Shown piece by piece: positions 30,939 to 40,710 of a stretch of DNA of 64,000 bases. The notes under the pieces are model-generated. The model ran no database searches. It was not told where the DNA came from and saw only the letters and a list, made by a program, of their open reading frames with translations. Each line of letters opens with the position of its first letter. The stretch's first letter is position 1. The stretch is from Cyanobium sp. CH-040 (GTDB taxonomy: Bacteria > Cyanobacteriota > Cyanobacteriia > PCC-6307 > Cyanobiaceae), in the NCBI RefSeq assembly GCF_024346135.1, contig NZ_JAGQCJ010000009.1, forward strand, positions 1 to 64,000, given 5' to 3'. The position numbers were made by a program, and so were the translations under genes.

Positions 30939-31346
30939 ATGACCACCATCTCCTGCCGCTACGACGGCGGCCTGCGCTGCGCCGCTGAGCACGGCCCATC
31001 CGGCAGCGTCATCGACACCGACGCTCCGCCGGACAACGCCGGCAAGGGGGAGTGCTTCTCCCCCACCGACCTGGTGGCCACGTCCCTGGCCACCTGCCTG
31101 CTCACGGTGATGGGCATCGTGGCCGAGCGCCACGGCTGGCCCCTGCAGGGAGCCGCCGCCCGGGTGGAGAAGACGATGAGCGGCGACCCGCCCCGGCGCA
31201 TCGCCGCTCTGGAGGTGTGGGTGAGCCTGCCGGCGTCTCTCGATGAGCGCCAGCGGCGGGTGCTGCAGCGGGCGGCCGAGAGCTGTCCCGTGAAGGCCAG
31301 CCTGGAGGGAGCCGTTCCCATGACCCTGCACTGGGAGGTGGACTGA
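30939..31346 (+). CDS. osmC: OsmC/Ohr-family peroxiredoxin-like protein
   Basis: Reduces organic hydroperoxides with two active-site cysteines. The 135-residue product from ATG 30939 contains the motif LVATSLATCLLTVMGI (Cys53) and the second cysteine in AAESCPVKASL (Cys116); both sit at the family positions. The N-terminal domain has strand-rich GGLRCAAEHGPSG and the usual GKGECFSPTDL. The length is that of OsmC/YhfA-type members. It is cytoplasmic and follows the FAD oxidoreductase by 80 bp. Confidence 0.93.
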   Translation: MTTISCRYDGGLRCAAEHGPSGSVIDTDAPPDNAGKGECFSPTDLVATSLATCLLTVMGIVAERHGWPLQGAAARVEKTMSGDPPRRIAALEVWVSLPASLDERQRRVLQRAAESCPVKASLEGAVPMTLHWEVD

Positions 31347-31443
31347 AGCAGCCGAGGGTGGTTCGGCTCGTTCATGCAGGTGATCAACCAGGTCAGCCTG
31401 CTGTCACAGCTGCTCGACGAAGCGGCGCCGGTGCACCCTGGCC

Positions 31444-31635
31444 TCAGGAACTCTGCTGGTAGAGCTGCTCAAGCCGCTCGCGGCTGAGATCCACCACCAT
31501 CACCAGCTCACCGGGTTCGGGCGCTTCCGGATGGCGGCGGGGACCGGCGGCGGAGCGGAAGCCCTGAGCCATCAGCGAGAAGGCCCCCACCAGCAGCAGG
31601 ACGAAGCAGAGGAGATAGACCGCGGTGAACACCAT
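31444..31635 (-). CDS. DUF2973-like small membrane protein, 63 aa
   Basis: One transmembrane helix at the N-terminus (TAVYLLCFVLLLVGAFSLMAQGF) is followed by a short cytoplasmic tail. The tail has PHPEAPEPGELVMVVDLS and ends RERLEQLYQQSS, which fits the DUF2973 pattern 'HPE...LLVmr...REQLDxLYxxS'. DUF2973 is restricted to cyanobacteria and its function is unknown. It lies alone on the minus strand, divergent from the small hli-cluster gene at 31812. Confidence 0.7.
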   Translation of the reverse strand: MVFTAVYLLCFVLLLVGAFSLMAQGFRSAAGPRRHPEAPEPGELVMVVDLSRERLEQLYQQSS

Positions 31636-31776
31636 GGCGCCGGGAGCACAGGACCCTGACCCTAGTGTGAAGAAGTATTAACCGCGACGCGTCGATCAGA
31701 TCCCCTGCGCCGCAGCAGATGTCACCCGAGGCCGAATCCCAGGACGAGCCTGAAGCGGGCAGATGAGCAGCCCTGT

Positions 31777-31791
31777 TAACGTTCCGTTACA
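31777..31791. promoter_or_regulatory. Inverted repeat TAACG-TTC-CGTTA upstream of the 31812 gene
   Basis: The dyad at 31777-31789 ends about 22 bp before the ATG of the small gene at 31812. It includes the 10-mer GTTCCGTTAC (31781-31790), which matches 8 of 10 bases of GTTTCGTAAC just upstream of hli at about 32099. It may be a shared operator, by inference only. Confidence 0.35.
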
Positions 31792-31811
31792 TCCACACCG
31801 GGCCAGCGGCC

Positions 31812-32087
31812 ATGACCGTCGGAGAGCTCTTCCTCGAATCGATCGCCACAGGCGTGATCACCCCCGCCGAACTCAACTGGATCACCACCCAGCAGCCCCG
31901 CTTCTCGCGGGTGGAGGAGGCCGCGGCCCTGCGCCTCGGCCGCCTGCTCGATCAGGGCGACATCCAGCTGGGCTGCCGCCTGCCGGCGGCCAGGGTTCAG
32001 CACGACAGCGTGCGTGAGCACTGGATCGAACCGCTGGGCCGTCGCCGCCGCCGCCGGGGCAGCCCCAACGCGTTCACAATCCTTTAA
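31812..32087 (+). CDS. Small conserved hypothetical protein next to hli, 91 aa
   Basis: Cytoplasmic protein without signal or membrane segment: MTVGELFLESIATGVITPAE at the start, then a helical VEEAAALRLGRLLDQGDIQLGCRL unit and a strongly basic C-terminal tail (GRRRRRRGSPN). I remember similar short proteins in marine picocyanobacteria without assigned function. The Arg-rich tail could bind nucleic acid or membrane. It ends 30 bp before the hli start, and the two could share regulation. Confidence 0.7.
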   Translation: MTVGELFLESIATGVITPAELNWITTQQPRFSRVEEAAALRLGRLLDQGDIQLGCRLPAARVQHDSVREHWIEPLGRRRRRRGSPNAFTIL

Positions 32088-32096
32088 GATCGCATC

Positions 32097-32110
32097 ACGT
32101 TTCGTAACGT
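32097..32110. promoter_or_regulatory. Inverted repeat ACGTT-TCGT-AACGT just before hli
   Basis: A dyad with a 4-base loop, 7 bp upstream of the hli ATG at 32118. The position could affect transcription or form a small leader hairpin near the ribosome site. The half-site resembles that upstream of the neighbouring gene (31777-31789). Confidence 0.35.
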
Positions 32111-32117
32111 CACCTCC

Positions 32118-32261
32118 ATGTCCGACTCCACCTCCCGCTTCGGCTTCGTGGCCTTCGCTGAAACCTGGAACGGCCGCCTGGCCATGATGGGTTTCGTGAT
32201 CGGCCTGGCCACCGAACTGCTCACCGGCCAGGGCATCCTCAGCCAGATCGGCCTGGGCTGA
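32118..32261 (+). CDS. hli: High-light-inducible protein (HLIP), 47 aa
   Basis: Single-helix chlorophyll a/b-binding-like protein that binds chlorophyll and carotenoid and protects photosystems or chlorophyll synthesis under strong light. The reading frame from ATG 32118 to TGA 32259-32261 gives 47 residues. The diagnostic motif AETWNGRLAMMGFVIGLATE (Glu15, Asn18, Arg20) contains the chlorophyll ligands and the start of the membrane helix, and LLTGQGIL follows. The short N-terminus (SDSTSRFGFVAFA) is typical of HLIPs of Synechococcus and Prochlorococcus. A terminator follows 37 bp later. The gene lies just after the 91-aa gene. Confidence 0.95.
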   Translation: MSDSTSRFGFVAFAETWNGRLAMMGFVIGLATELLTGQGILSQIGLG

Positions 32262-32297
32262 AACCGCTCCCCGGGGCGTCATTCCGACGATGTCCAA

Positions 32298-32326
32298 AGC
32301 CCTCGGTTTCCAGCCGAGGGCTTTTT
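32298..32326 (+). terminator. Rho-independent terminator of hli
   Basis: Stem AGCCCTCGG (32298-32306) with CCGAGGGCT (32314-32322), 7-base loop, then a T run to 32326. It is 37 bp after the hli stop and separates hli from the carboxypeptidase gene. Confidence 0.9.
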
Positions 32327-32427
32327 GCTGAGGGGGCCTTGCGCCGGCGCTCAGGCACGGGCGGCCACCGCGGATCCCAGGTGCGCCTCCAGCCTCGTCA
32401 TGCTGGTGCCCAGCACCTCACCCTGTG

Positions 32428-33996
32428 ATGTCCCAGCCGGGAAAGGCTCTCGATCGGCTGCAGAGCCACCTGCACCACACCCGTCTGCTCGGCTCCATCA
32501 GCAGCACCCTCTACTACGACCAGAACACCGTGATGCCCCCGGCGGGGGCCGCCTGGCGTGGGGAGCAGCTGGCCCTGCTGGCCAGCCAGCTGCACGAGCG
32601 CCAGAGCAGTGAGACCTACGCCGATCTTGTGGCCGCCGCGGAGGCCGAGGTCAGCGCCGACGCGCCCCTCCCCCTGCGCCGCAACCTCCAGCTGCTGCGC
32701 CTGGAGCTGGAGCGCCAGCGCTGCCTCGATCCGGCCCTGGTGCAGGCCCTGGCGATGGCCCAGTCGCGCGGCAATGCGGTGTGGCAGCACGCCCGCAGCC
32801 GCAACGACTTCCCGGCCTTCGCCCCCGCGCTCGAGGAGCTGATCGATCTGCGCCGCCGCCAGGCGGCCCAGCTGGCGGCGGCCGAGCCGGTGGCCCGCAG
32901 CCCCTGGGAGATCCTGGCCCAGCCGTTCGAGCCCGACGTGAGCAAGGCACGGCTGCAGGCGCTCTTCGACCCGCTCGAGGCGGCCATCCCGCCGCTGCTG
33001 GAGCGGGTCGCCGCTGCCGAAGAAGCTGGGCCCGCTGGCGCAGTGCCTGCCGGCACGGACGGATCCAGCGACCGCACTGGTTCGCTCGATCTTCCGGAAA
33101 GCCTGCAGGAGCAGCTCTGCGCCGAGCTGCTGGAGAGCTGGGGCTACGACGCCAGCCGCTGCCAGCGCTCCCGCTCCGCCCATCCCTTCTCCTGCACGGT
33201 GGGGCCGGCCGACTTCCGCATCACCACCCGGGTGGTGCCGAACCAGCCCTTCTCCGCCTTCCTGGCCACCGCCCACGAGTGGGGCCATTCCCTCTACGAA
33301 CAGGGTCTGCCCCGGGGGGACGACCACTACTTCCCCTGGCCCCTGGGGGAGGCCACCTCGATGGGCGTGCATGAGTCCCAGTCGCTGTTCTGGGAGTGCC
33401 GGGTGGCGCGGGGCCGCGCCTTCGCCGAACGCTGGCATCCGCGCTTCAGCGCCGCCCTGGGCCGCGATCCCTGGGGCGGCGCGGCGTCGTTCTGGCGCCA
33501 GCTCAACCCCCTGCGGCCCGGACCGATCCGGGTGGAGGCCGACGAGCTCAGCTACTGCCTGCACATCGTGCTGCGCTTCGAGCTGGAACTGGCGCTGCTG
33601 GAGCAGGACATGCCGGTGGCAGAGCTCCCGGATGCCTGGAACCGGCGCCTGCAGGAGCTGCTCGGCATCAAGCCGGCCAGCGACGCTGAGGGCTGCCTGC
33701 AGGACATCCACTGGGCCGAGGGGTTGTTCGGCTACTTCCCCTCCTATGCCCTCGGTCACCTGATCAGCGCCCAGCTGGCCGAGGCGCTGGAGGCCGGGAT
33801 CGGCCCCATCGATGGGCACGTGGCCGCCGGCGATGAGGCGGCGCTGCAGGCGTGGCTGGCGCAGCAGGTGTGGCCCCTGGGCCGCAGCGTCAACGGCGAG
33901 GAGCTGGTGGAGCGCGTCAGCGGCAGAGCCCTCGGCGCCGGGCCGTTTCTCGCCTATCTGGAGAACAAGGTGGGCCGCCTGCTCGAGGGCGGCTGA
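32428..33996 (+). CDS. Carboxypeptidase Taq, M32 family metallopeptidase
   Basis: Zn-dependent carboxypeptidase with broad specificity, cytoplasmic. ATG 32428 gives 522 residues, close to family length (about 500); the GTG one codon earlier is an alternative. Metal ligands are in the HExxH motif AHEWGHSLYEQG (His283, Glu284, His287) and the third ligand is in the following GVHESQSLFWE block (from His315). The N-terminal part has the family feature DQNTVMPPAGAAWRGEQLALL. Residues about 195-215 (EEAGPAGAVPAGTDGSSDRTGS) form a low-complexity insert not typical of the family. It has its own start after the hli terminator. Confidence 0.94.
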   Translation: MSQPGKALDRLQSHLHHTRLLGSISSTLYYDQNTVMPPAGAAWRGEQLALLASQLHERQSSETYADLVAAAEAEVSADAPLPLRRNLQLLRLELERQRCLDPALVQALAMAQSRGNAVWQHARSRNDFPAFAPALEELIDLRRRQAAQLAAAEPVARSPWEILAQPFEPDVSKARLQALFDPLEAAIPPLLERVAAAEEAGPAGAVPAGTDGSSDRTGSLDLPESLQEQLCAELLESWGYDASRCQRSRSAHPFSCTVGPADFRITTRVVPNQPFSAFLATAHEWGHSLYEQGLPRGDDHYFPWPLGEATSMGVHESQSLFWECRVARGRAFAERWHPRFSAALGRDPWGGAASFWRQLNPLRPGPIRVEADELSYCLHIVLRFELELALLEQDMPVAELPDAWNRRLQELLGIKPASDAEGCLQDIHWAEGLFGYFPSYALGHLISAQLAEALEAGIGPIDGHVAAGDEAALQAWLAQQVWPLGRSVNGEELVERVSGRALGAGPFLAYLENKVGRLLEGG

Positions 33997-34067
33997 AGCC
34001 GGCGGCGGCAGGGAAGAAAGCGCGCCGGCGCACTCCTTAGGATGCGCCGCTCCCCACGACCCGCTTC

Positions 34068-34667
34068 ATGGCGAACATCGACCACGCACCAAGCCGCACG
34101 ATGCTCAATCTGCTGCACGTGCTGCCGGCCTTCGCCGATGAAGCGGACCTGCGGCTGAACGCGATCGTCGAGCTCAACTCGATGACGATCAACAAGTACG
34201 AGCTGATCACCGAAACGGGCCACCTCAAGCTCGACCGCGTCGGCTACTCGTCCCTGGCCTACCCCTTCGCCTACGGCTGCATCCCCCGCACCTGGGACGA
34301 GGACGGCGACCCCCTCGACATCGAGATCGTGGGCGTGACCGAACCGCTGATCCCCGGCTCCCTGGTGGAGGCACGCATCATCGGCATCATGAAGTTCGAC
34401 GACGGCGGCGAGGTGGACGACAAGGTGATCGCCGTGCTGGCCGATGACAAGCGCATGGACCACATCACCAGCTACACCCAGCTCGGTGAGCACTGGCTGA
34501 AGGAAACCCAGTACTACTGGGAGCACTACAAGGACCTCAAGAAGCCCGGCACCTGCCGCGTGAACGGCCTCTTCGACGCCGACGAGGCCGTGCGGGTGAT
34601 CAAGACCTGCGAAGCCCGCTACAACAGCGAGATCGACCCCAAGCTGGTCGACGGACCCACCGCCTGA
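34068..34667 (+). CDS. ppa: Inorganic pyrophosphatase (family I)
   Basis: Hydrolyses pyrophosphate and pulls biosynthetic reactions forward. The 199-residue protein carries the family I signature intact as DEDGDPLDIEIV (Asp79, Asp81, Asp84). It also has the substrate-site residues in ELNSMTINKYELI (Lys/Tyr), RVGYSSLAYPFAYGCIPRTW, DDKVIAVLADDKR and EHYKDLKKPG. It has an N-terminal addition (SRTMLNLLHVLPAFADEADLRL) and a C-terminal tail compared with the short cyanobacterial type, as in other picocyanobacteria. A second, shorter family member lies at 53523-54047. ATG 34068 follows a 71-bp gap. Confidence 0.95.
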   Translation: MANIDHAPSRTMLNLLHVLPAFADEADLRLNAIVELNSMTINKYELITETGHLKLDRVGYSSLAYPFAYGCIPRTWDEDGDPLDIEIVGVTEPLIPGSLVEARIIGIMKFDDGGEVDDKVIAVLADDKRMDHITSYTQLGEHWLKETQYYWEHYKDLKKPGTCRVNGLFDADEAVRVIKTCEARYNSEIDPKLVDGPTA

Positions 34668-34706
34668 GGCGGCCTTCTCAATCCGATCCCACCCACCAGC
34701 AGCGCC

Positions 34707-35270
34707 ATGGCCCGCCGGACCTTCCGCCTCCAGCCCCGTCTGACGCCCCTGATGGCCCTGCTGCTGGGGAGTGCCCTGATGGCCGCGGGACCCGCCGGGC
34801 ATGCTGCCGACGAACCGGCAGGGGCAGGGGCCGAAACGGCCGCGGCGCCCGCTCCACCGGCGGTGCTCAGCCGGGAGATCGTGCTGGAACTGGGCCGGCG
34901 CCAGATCTCCCTGGTGGAGGAGGGGAAGGTGCTGGGCAGCTGGCCCGTGGCCATCGGCGACCCGCGCACCCCCACCCCCACGGGGCGCTTCGTGGTCGAG
35001 AACAAGGTGCTGAACCCGATCTACCAGAGCACCTCCAGCGGCAAGGTGAACAACAAGGTGGGTCCCCAGGCCCCCCTCGGTGACCGCTGGATCGGCTTCA
35101 AGCAGAGCGGGCTCAATCAATACGGCATTCACGGCACCCCCGACGCCTGGTCCTGGACCGTCACCTCCAGGGCGGCGGTCTCCAACGGCTGCGTGCGCAT
35201 GCTCACGCCCCACGTGCGCCAGCTGTTCGATCAGGTGGAGGTGGGTACTCCGGTGATCGTCAGACCCTGA
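34707..35270 (+). CDS. L,D-transpeptidase (YkuD domain), exported
   Basis: Forms 3-3 peptidoglycan cross-links or anchors proteins to the wall in the periplasm. The 187-residue protein has a signal peptide (RLTPLMALLLGSALMAAGPAGHA, cleaved near residue 33), an Ala/Pro-rich spacer and a YkuD domain from residue 57 on. The catalytic motif is HGTPDAW (His142) with SNGCVRM (Cys162), both complete. The preceding strand PVAIGDPRTPTPTGRF is the family hallmark. No LysM domain is attached. It is downstream of ppa by 39 bp. Confidence 0.94.
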   Translation: MARRTFRLQPRLTPLMALLLGSALMAAGPAGHAADEPAGAGAETAAAPAPPAVLSREIVLELGRRQISLVEEGKVLGSWPVAIGDPRTPTPTGRFVVENKVLNPIYQSTSSGKVNNKVGPQAPLGDRWIGFKQSGLNQYGIHGTPDAWSWTVTSRAAVSNGCVRMLTPHVRQLFDQVEVGTPVIVRP

Positions 35271-35420
35271 TCCGGGAGCTGCACCGGGAGCGGATCGCCA
35301 AGCCGGTCCTTCCGGTTTGTTTCACAACCCGGAAGACTTCCTGCAGTCCGCCGGCCTGACGGTTGTGGTGGGACCTGCAGCCCTTAGCTTTGCCCCTTCA
35401 ACGCCCAGCACCGCTCCGGC

Positions 35421-35612
35421 ATGGTCAGCGACCAACCCCACCACCACGAGGGAGCCGCCACGCCCAGCACGGTGCTGAAGTGGTCCAGCGACGGCGAACT
35501 CTCCGCCATCGACCTGCAGCGGCTGGTGGATCGGCTGCAGCAGACCGATCCGGTGGCCGAAGCCCTGCTGCATCCCTCCCACTTCGCGGCCCTCAATCCC
35601 GGGTCCTGCTGA
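35421..35612 (+). CDS. Small hypothetical protein, 63 aa
   Basis: A short soluble, acidic protein: STVLKWSSDGELSAIDLQRLVDRLQ at residues 16-40 reads as a real helix with coding bias, and it ends [17 protein letters not shown]. The N-terminus HHHEG might bind metal, but this is a guess. The 3' end overlaps the convergent clc gene by 20 bp. I recall similar short proteins in picocyanobacteria but no function. Confidence 0.5.
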   Translation: MVSDQPHHHEGAATPSTVLKWSSDGELSAIDLQRLVDRLQQTDPVAEALLHPSHFAALNPGSC

Positions 35613-37566
35613 CCCGCCGGGCCAGGGCCCGCGCCAGTCCATCGCGGCTGGCCAGACCGCACAGGGCGCTCACCGGCAGGCCGCCAGCCGGCAGTCCGTG
35701 GGGCAGCACCGGCACACCTGCACCGGGGAGATCGAACACCGGCAGCTGGCGCAGACCACTGGGACGCAGCTGATCTTCGAGCTGCACCAGATGGGCGGCC
35801 AGGGGCAACCAGATCAGCTCCGAGCGGCGGCAGTCCCCCAGCCGGATGCCGGAGCCGGTTCCGTCGTCGCTCGGCCCGTCGTCCCGGGCCGAGAGCAGGC
35901 GCTGCAGATCCGGGAGGGTGACCAGGGCCACCACCCGGGACCCCTCACGCACCAGCAGACAGTGGCCGCGGGCCTCCACCAGGTGGTCGAGGGCTTCCAG
36001 AGCGGCGCAGTCGCTGGGCAGCACCAGCGGCTGCTCGGGCTCCAGCGCTTCGGCCAGGGGCACCGCGGCCAGCTGGCGGCGGCGCCGCTCCTCGGCCACG
36101 TCGGGACCCAGCAGGCCTGGGTCGCTGAGGCCTTGCCAGCGTTCCACCAGCGCCGCGCTGAGCCCGGCTGCGGCCATCAGCGGCAGCACGATGCGGATGT
36201 CGCGGGTGAGCTCGAACAGCAGCAGCAGCGCCGAGAGCGGTGCCCGGGCACTGCCGGCCAGCACCGCCGCCATGCCCACCATGGCGTAGGCGGGCGGTTC
36301 CGCCACCGACAGACCCAGGCCGCCGTCCCCCAGCAGCTGGCCGTAGCAGTTGCCCAGCACGGCGCCCAGCACCAGGGCGGGCGCGAAACCGCCGCCCACG
36401 AACCCGGTGGCGGAGCTGATGGCGGTGGCCAGCAGTTTGGCGCCGAGCAGCAGCAGCAGCCCCAGCAGCGGCACGCCGCCATCGCGCCCCAGCAGGGCTT
36501 CGATGGTGTCGTAGCCCACCCCCAGCACCTGGGGAAAAGCCAGGGCCAGCACGCCCACCACGGCACCACCGAGGGCGGTGCCCACGCCGGCAGGCAGCAG
36601 CGCCAGCCAGCGCTGGAAGCGGGCGCTGCGGCCCAGCGCCAGAGCCAGCAGCAGCAGCAGTGAAAGGCCGCTGGCCAGCAGACCGAGCCCCAGGTAGAGC
36701 GGCAGCTCCAGGAGGGAGCGCACCTCATAGGCGGGCAGGCGCAGGATGGGCGCATCGCCCAGCAGCAGCTGCGTCACCAGGGTGGCGCTCACGGCCGCCA
36801 CCAGCACCGCCCGCAGGCTGGGCCGCCCCTGGATCGTGCTGAAGCTGCCTTCGAAGGCGAAGAACACCCCGGCGATCGGGGCCTTGAACCCTGCCGCCAG
36901 GCCGGAGGCCACCCCGGCGGCCACCAGGGCCTTCTGGCTCTGGGGGGCCAGACGGGCCCGCTGCGCCAGCCAGAGGCCCACATTGCCGCCGCTCTCCACG
37001 CTGGGCCCCTCCGGCCCGAGGGATGCGCCGCTGCCCAGGCTTACCGAGGCGGCCAGCAGGCGCTGGAACGGCAGCCGGGGCGCGGCCGGCGCGGCCCCAT
37101 CCGCCATCGCCATCAGGCTGGGAAGGCCCGGACCCAGATCAGGGGTCCAGCGGCGCAGCACACCCACCACGAGTCCCCCCAGGGTCGGCACCACCAGCAC
37201 CGGCCAGAGCTGGAGCCAGTCGGGCAGGCCCGAGGCGGGCGGCGGCAGTTCAGGCAGGGCCGGTGGGGGCGGCAGATAACCCAGACCGCCCAGGCCGATC
37301 TGGAGCAGAACCGCCAGTGGTGTGCTGCGCTCCAGCGGCGGCAGCGGGGGCGGAGCGGGGGGGGGCTGCGACTGCCCCAGCGTCAGCAGGGTTTCCACGA
37401 ACGGCCCGAACAGGGCGCTGTTGATCAGTCCCACCAGCTCGTGGAAGGCGACCACCGCCAGGCCGGTGAGCAGGCCCACGAGCCCGGCCCAGGCCAGCAG
37501 GTTCCACTGGAAGGGCAGCCCGGCCGCAGGGGCGGGCGGCTCAGGCCTCGGGCCGGACGCTGGCAA
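35593..37566 (-). CDS. ClC-family chloride channel/transporter with C-terminal cytoplasmic domain
   Basis: Dimeric anion channel or Cl-/H+ antiporter of 657 residues, with about ten membrane helices and a soluble C-terminus (about 490-657) in the position of a CBS pair. Selectivity motifs: [16 protein letters not shown] (GxEGP with the gating Glu kept, but Pro in place of the usual Arg), [14 protein letters not shown] (GxFxP) and the helix [18 protein letters not shown]. The N-terminal part carries an unusual proline-rich loop ([16 protein letters not shown] and [15 protein letters not shown]). The start overlaps the hemC end by 26 bp, so it is the last gene of the rpoD-DUF1824-hemC-clc unit. 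Confidence 0.93.
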   Translation of the reverse strand: MPASGPRPEPPAPAAGLPFQWNLLAWAGLVGLLTGLAVVAFHELVGLINSALFGPFVETLLTLGQSQPPPAPPPLPPLERSTPLAVLLQIGLGGLGYLPPPPALPELPPPASGLPDWLQLWPVLVVPTLGGLVVGVLRRWTPDLGPGLPSLMAMADGAAPAAPRLPFQRLLAASVSLGSGASLGPEGPSVESGGNVGLWLAQRARLAPQSQKALVAAGVASGLAAGFKAPIAGVFFAFEGSFSTIQGRPSLRAVLVAAVSATLVTQLLLGDAPILRLPAYEVRSLLELPLYLGLGLLASGLSLLLLLALALGRSARFQRWLALLPAGVGTALGGAVVGVLALAFPQVLGVGYDTIEALLGRDGGVPLLGLLLLLGAKLLATAISSATGFVGGGFAPALVLGAVLGNCYGQLLGDGGLGLSVAEPPAYAMVGMAAVLAGSARAPLSALLLLFELTRDIRIVLPLMAAAGLSAALVERWQGLSDPGLLGPDVAEERRRRQLAAVPLAEALEPEQPLVLPSDCAALEALDHLVEARGHCLLVREGSRVVALVTLPDLQRLLSARDDGPSDDGTGSGIRLGDCRRSELIWLPLAAHLVQLEDQLRPSGLRQLPVFDLPGAGVPVLPHGLPAGGLPVSALCGLASRDGLARALARRVSRTRD

Positions 37567-38503
37567 AGATCTCCTCCAGGATCTCCCCGGCGCCCTGCTC
37601 CCGCAGCTTGCCGGCCAGGGCGATGCCGATGGCCTCGGGATCGCCCTCGGGGCCCCGGGCCTCGTCGCGGATCAGGCGCAGGCCATCGAGGCTGGCCACC
37701 ATGCCGGTGAGCACCAGTTCGGCCGTCTCACCCTCGCCGTCGAAGCGGGTGTTCACGCCGATCGGCACCTGGCAGCCGCCCTCCAGCTCGCGCAGGAAGG
37801 CGCGCTCCGCCAGGCAGCGGCGGGCGGTGGGGATGTGCTCGAGCACCTTGATCTGTTCCAGCACGGCGGCGTCGCCGTCGCGGCACTCGATGCCCAGGGC
37901 ACCCTGGCCCACGGCATGCAGGGAGATGGAGGGGTCGATCAGCTCATGAATGCGGTCGCCCAGACCCAGCCGCCCCAGGCCGGCCGCGGCCAGGATCAGG
38001 CAGTCGAAGGCGCCGGAATCGAGCTTCTCGAGACGGGTGATCACGTTGCCGCGCACGTCCTTGAAGGTGAGGTGCGGGAAGTGGTGGCGCAGCTGAGCCA
38101 GGCGCCGCAGGGAGCTGGTGCCCACCACCGAACCCTCCGGCAGGGTGGCCAGGGTCTTGTCGCTGTGCTTCGCGTGCACCACCAGGGCATCGGCGGGGTC
38201 TTCCCGTTCGGTGATGCAGCCCAGCATCAGGCCCTCGGGCAGGTTGGTGGGCAGGTCCTTGAGGCTGTGCACGGCGATGTCAGCCTGATCCACCAGCATC
38301 TGGGCCTCCAGCTCCTTGGTGAACAGACCCTTGTCGCCGATCTTGGCCAGGGCCACATCGAGGATCTTGTCGCCCTGGGTGGCCATCGCCTCGATGCTGA
38401 TCTGCAGGCCGGGGTGGGCCTTGGCCAGTTGGTCGCGCACCCAGTGGGTCTGCACCATGGCCAGCTGGCTGCGGCGGGAGGCGATTCGCAGGGTCGGTGC
38501 CAT
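37541..38503 (-). CDS. hemC: Hydroxymethylbilane synthase (porphobilinogen deaminase)
   Basis: Joins four porphobilinogen units into hydroxymethylbilane, the third shared step of heme and chlorophyll synthesis. From ATG 38503 it has 320 residues (an upstream frame to 38548 adds 15). Signature segments are [16 protein letters not shown] at the start, [21 protein letters not shown] with the catalytic Asp, [13 protein letters not shown], and [10 protein letters not shown] with the Cys that binds the dipyrromethane cofactor. The last part is the normal domain 3. It follows DUF1824 by 60 bp and precedes clc in the same direction. Confidence 0.97.
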   Translation of the reverse strand: MAPTLRIASRRSQLAMVQTHWVRDQLAKAHPGLQISIEAMATQGDKILDVALAKIGDKGLFTKELEAQMLVDQADIAVHSLKDLPTNLPEGLMLGCITEREDPADALVVHAKHSDKTLATLPEGSVVGTSSLRRLAQLRHHFPHLTFKDVRGNVITRLEKLDSGAFDCLILAAAGLGRLGLGDRIHELIDPSISLHAVGQGALGIECRDGDAAVLEQIKVLEHIPTARRCLAERAFLRELEGGCQVPIGVNTRFDGEGETAELVLTGMVASLDGLRLIRDEARGPEGDPEAIGIALAGKLREQGAGEILEEIFASVRPEA

Positions 38504-38563
38504 GGCAGGCGATTCACAGCCGGCCAGCCTAAGGAGCCGCTCGCTCATCCCTGGCCGCCGCTG

Positions 38564-38985
38564 TCACAAAGAGGCGGTGGGCGGGGCGCCGGCCCCGGCG
38601 AACAGGTCCAGGGGCAGGGGACCCCAGGTGTCCTCGACATCGGGGTCGGCGGGACTGTGGCCGGTGATCAGCAGACCAACCCCCAGGCCGGTTTCACGCC
38701 GCACCAGAAAGCGGCGGGTGGTCTGGTTGCCCTTGAGGAACACCGGTCCCTCGATCGTCTGCAGCGCCTCCCCCGCCGGATCGAGCTGCAGCGGCGCCCA
38801 GCCCAGGGCCGTCTCCAGCTGCCGCAGACAGAGCACGGCAGCCTCTGCCGAGGGCGCCATCACCCCCACGGTGAACCAGTCGCAGCGTGCCAGCAGCGGC
38901 TGGAGCTCGGCCCGCAGGCCGGCACGGGCGGCGGCATCGAGATCCGGTGCGCTGCGCAGGCCCCGCAGGGCCGCCAGGCCCTGAC

Positions 38986-38989
<4 letters not shown>
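38564..38989 (-). CDS. DUF1824 family protein
   Basis: Cyanobacterium-specific family of unknown function, 141 residues. The pattern is clear: [29 protein letters not shown] at residues 36-64, [18 protein letters not shown] (about 79-96), EGLGEGILIS-like [12 protein letters not shown], and [10 protein letters not shown] near the end. It starts with GTG at 38989, overlapping the rpoD stop by 4 bp (GTGA). Thus it is translated with the principal sigma factor. It appears soluble. Confidence 0.9.
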
Positions 38990-40317
<1,328 letters not shown>

Positions 40318-40710
40318 AGACGCAGGCGGAGCACGCTCGCTGGCGCAGGGATCGCAGGGTTCGCACCCTGGTCAGAAGCTCAGGCGGTGCGCTGGCTCAC
40401 GCATTCGCAGGCGGAACTGGGCCGCCCGGAACCGGAGTGTTCTGCCGATCCTGCGCCCGGGACGGTTGCAGAACCCTGGAACAGACGCAGAAAACCTGAG
40501 AACGCTGGAGAGCCTGGAGAACGGGACAGGGGGGTGGCGGTGGCCGCGACAGGATCGGCAGGGGTGGTCGCAGACCGGAGATGCTGGACGCCAGCAGAGG
40601 CCATGGGCGGCCTGAACCTGACGAATTCTTCGGGTCTTCCCTCTGGACGGAACTCTGTCGGGTTCCGACGGCAGTGATTGAACTGCCCAACGCCCCCATC
40701 CTATGAAGCG
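40318..40710. other. 393-bp intergenic region between divergent rpoD and priA
   Basis: No gene is supported here. It should hold the promoters of rpoD (minus) and priA (plus). The only structure I can point to is a hairpin at 40355-40370. A small open frame of 74 codons on the minus strand (40380-40604) lacks recognisable coding content. Confidence 0.6.
40355..40370 (-). other. Hairpin in the rpoD leader
   Basis: CAGGGT-TCGC-ACCCTG is a perfect 6-bp stem with a 4-base loop. It lies about 40 bp upstream of the rpoD start on the transcript side and has no T run, so it is not a terminator. It might be a leader structure. Confidence 0.35.

Noticed and set aside
31363-31443. Small plus-strand frame starting at ATG 31374
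   Set aside because: It is short, has no ribosome site or motif and runs into the antisense of the DUF2973-like gene.
40355-40370. Possible T-arm of a tRNA (GGTTCGCACC)
   Set aside because: The loop is 4 bases, there are no acceptor, D or anticodon arms around it, and it lies in a promoter region.
40380-40604. 74-codon frame on the minus strand upstream of rpoD
   Set aside because: Composition is not coding-like and no motif or ribosome site is present; it probably belongs to the rpoD leader.
40678-40707. Possible sigma-70 promoter TTGAAC-N18-TATGAA for priA
   Set aside because: The -10 would end 3 bp before the chosen ATG, so transcription would begin inside the gene.
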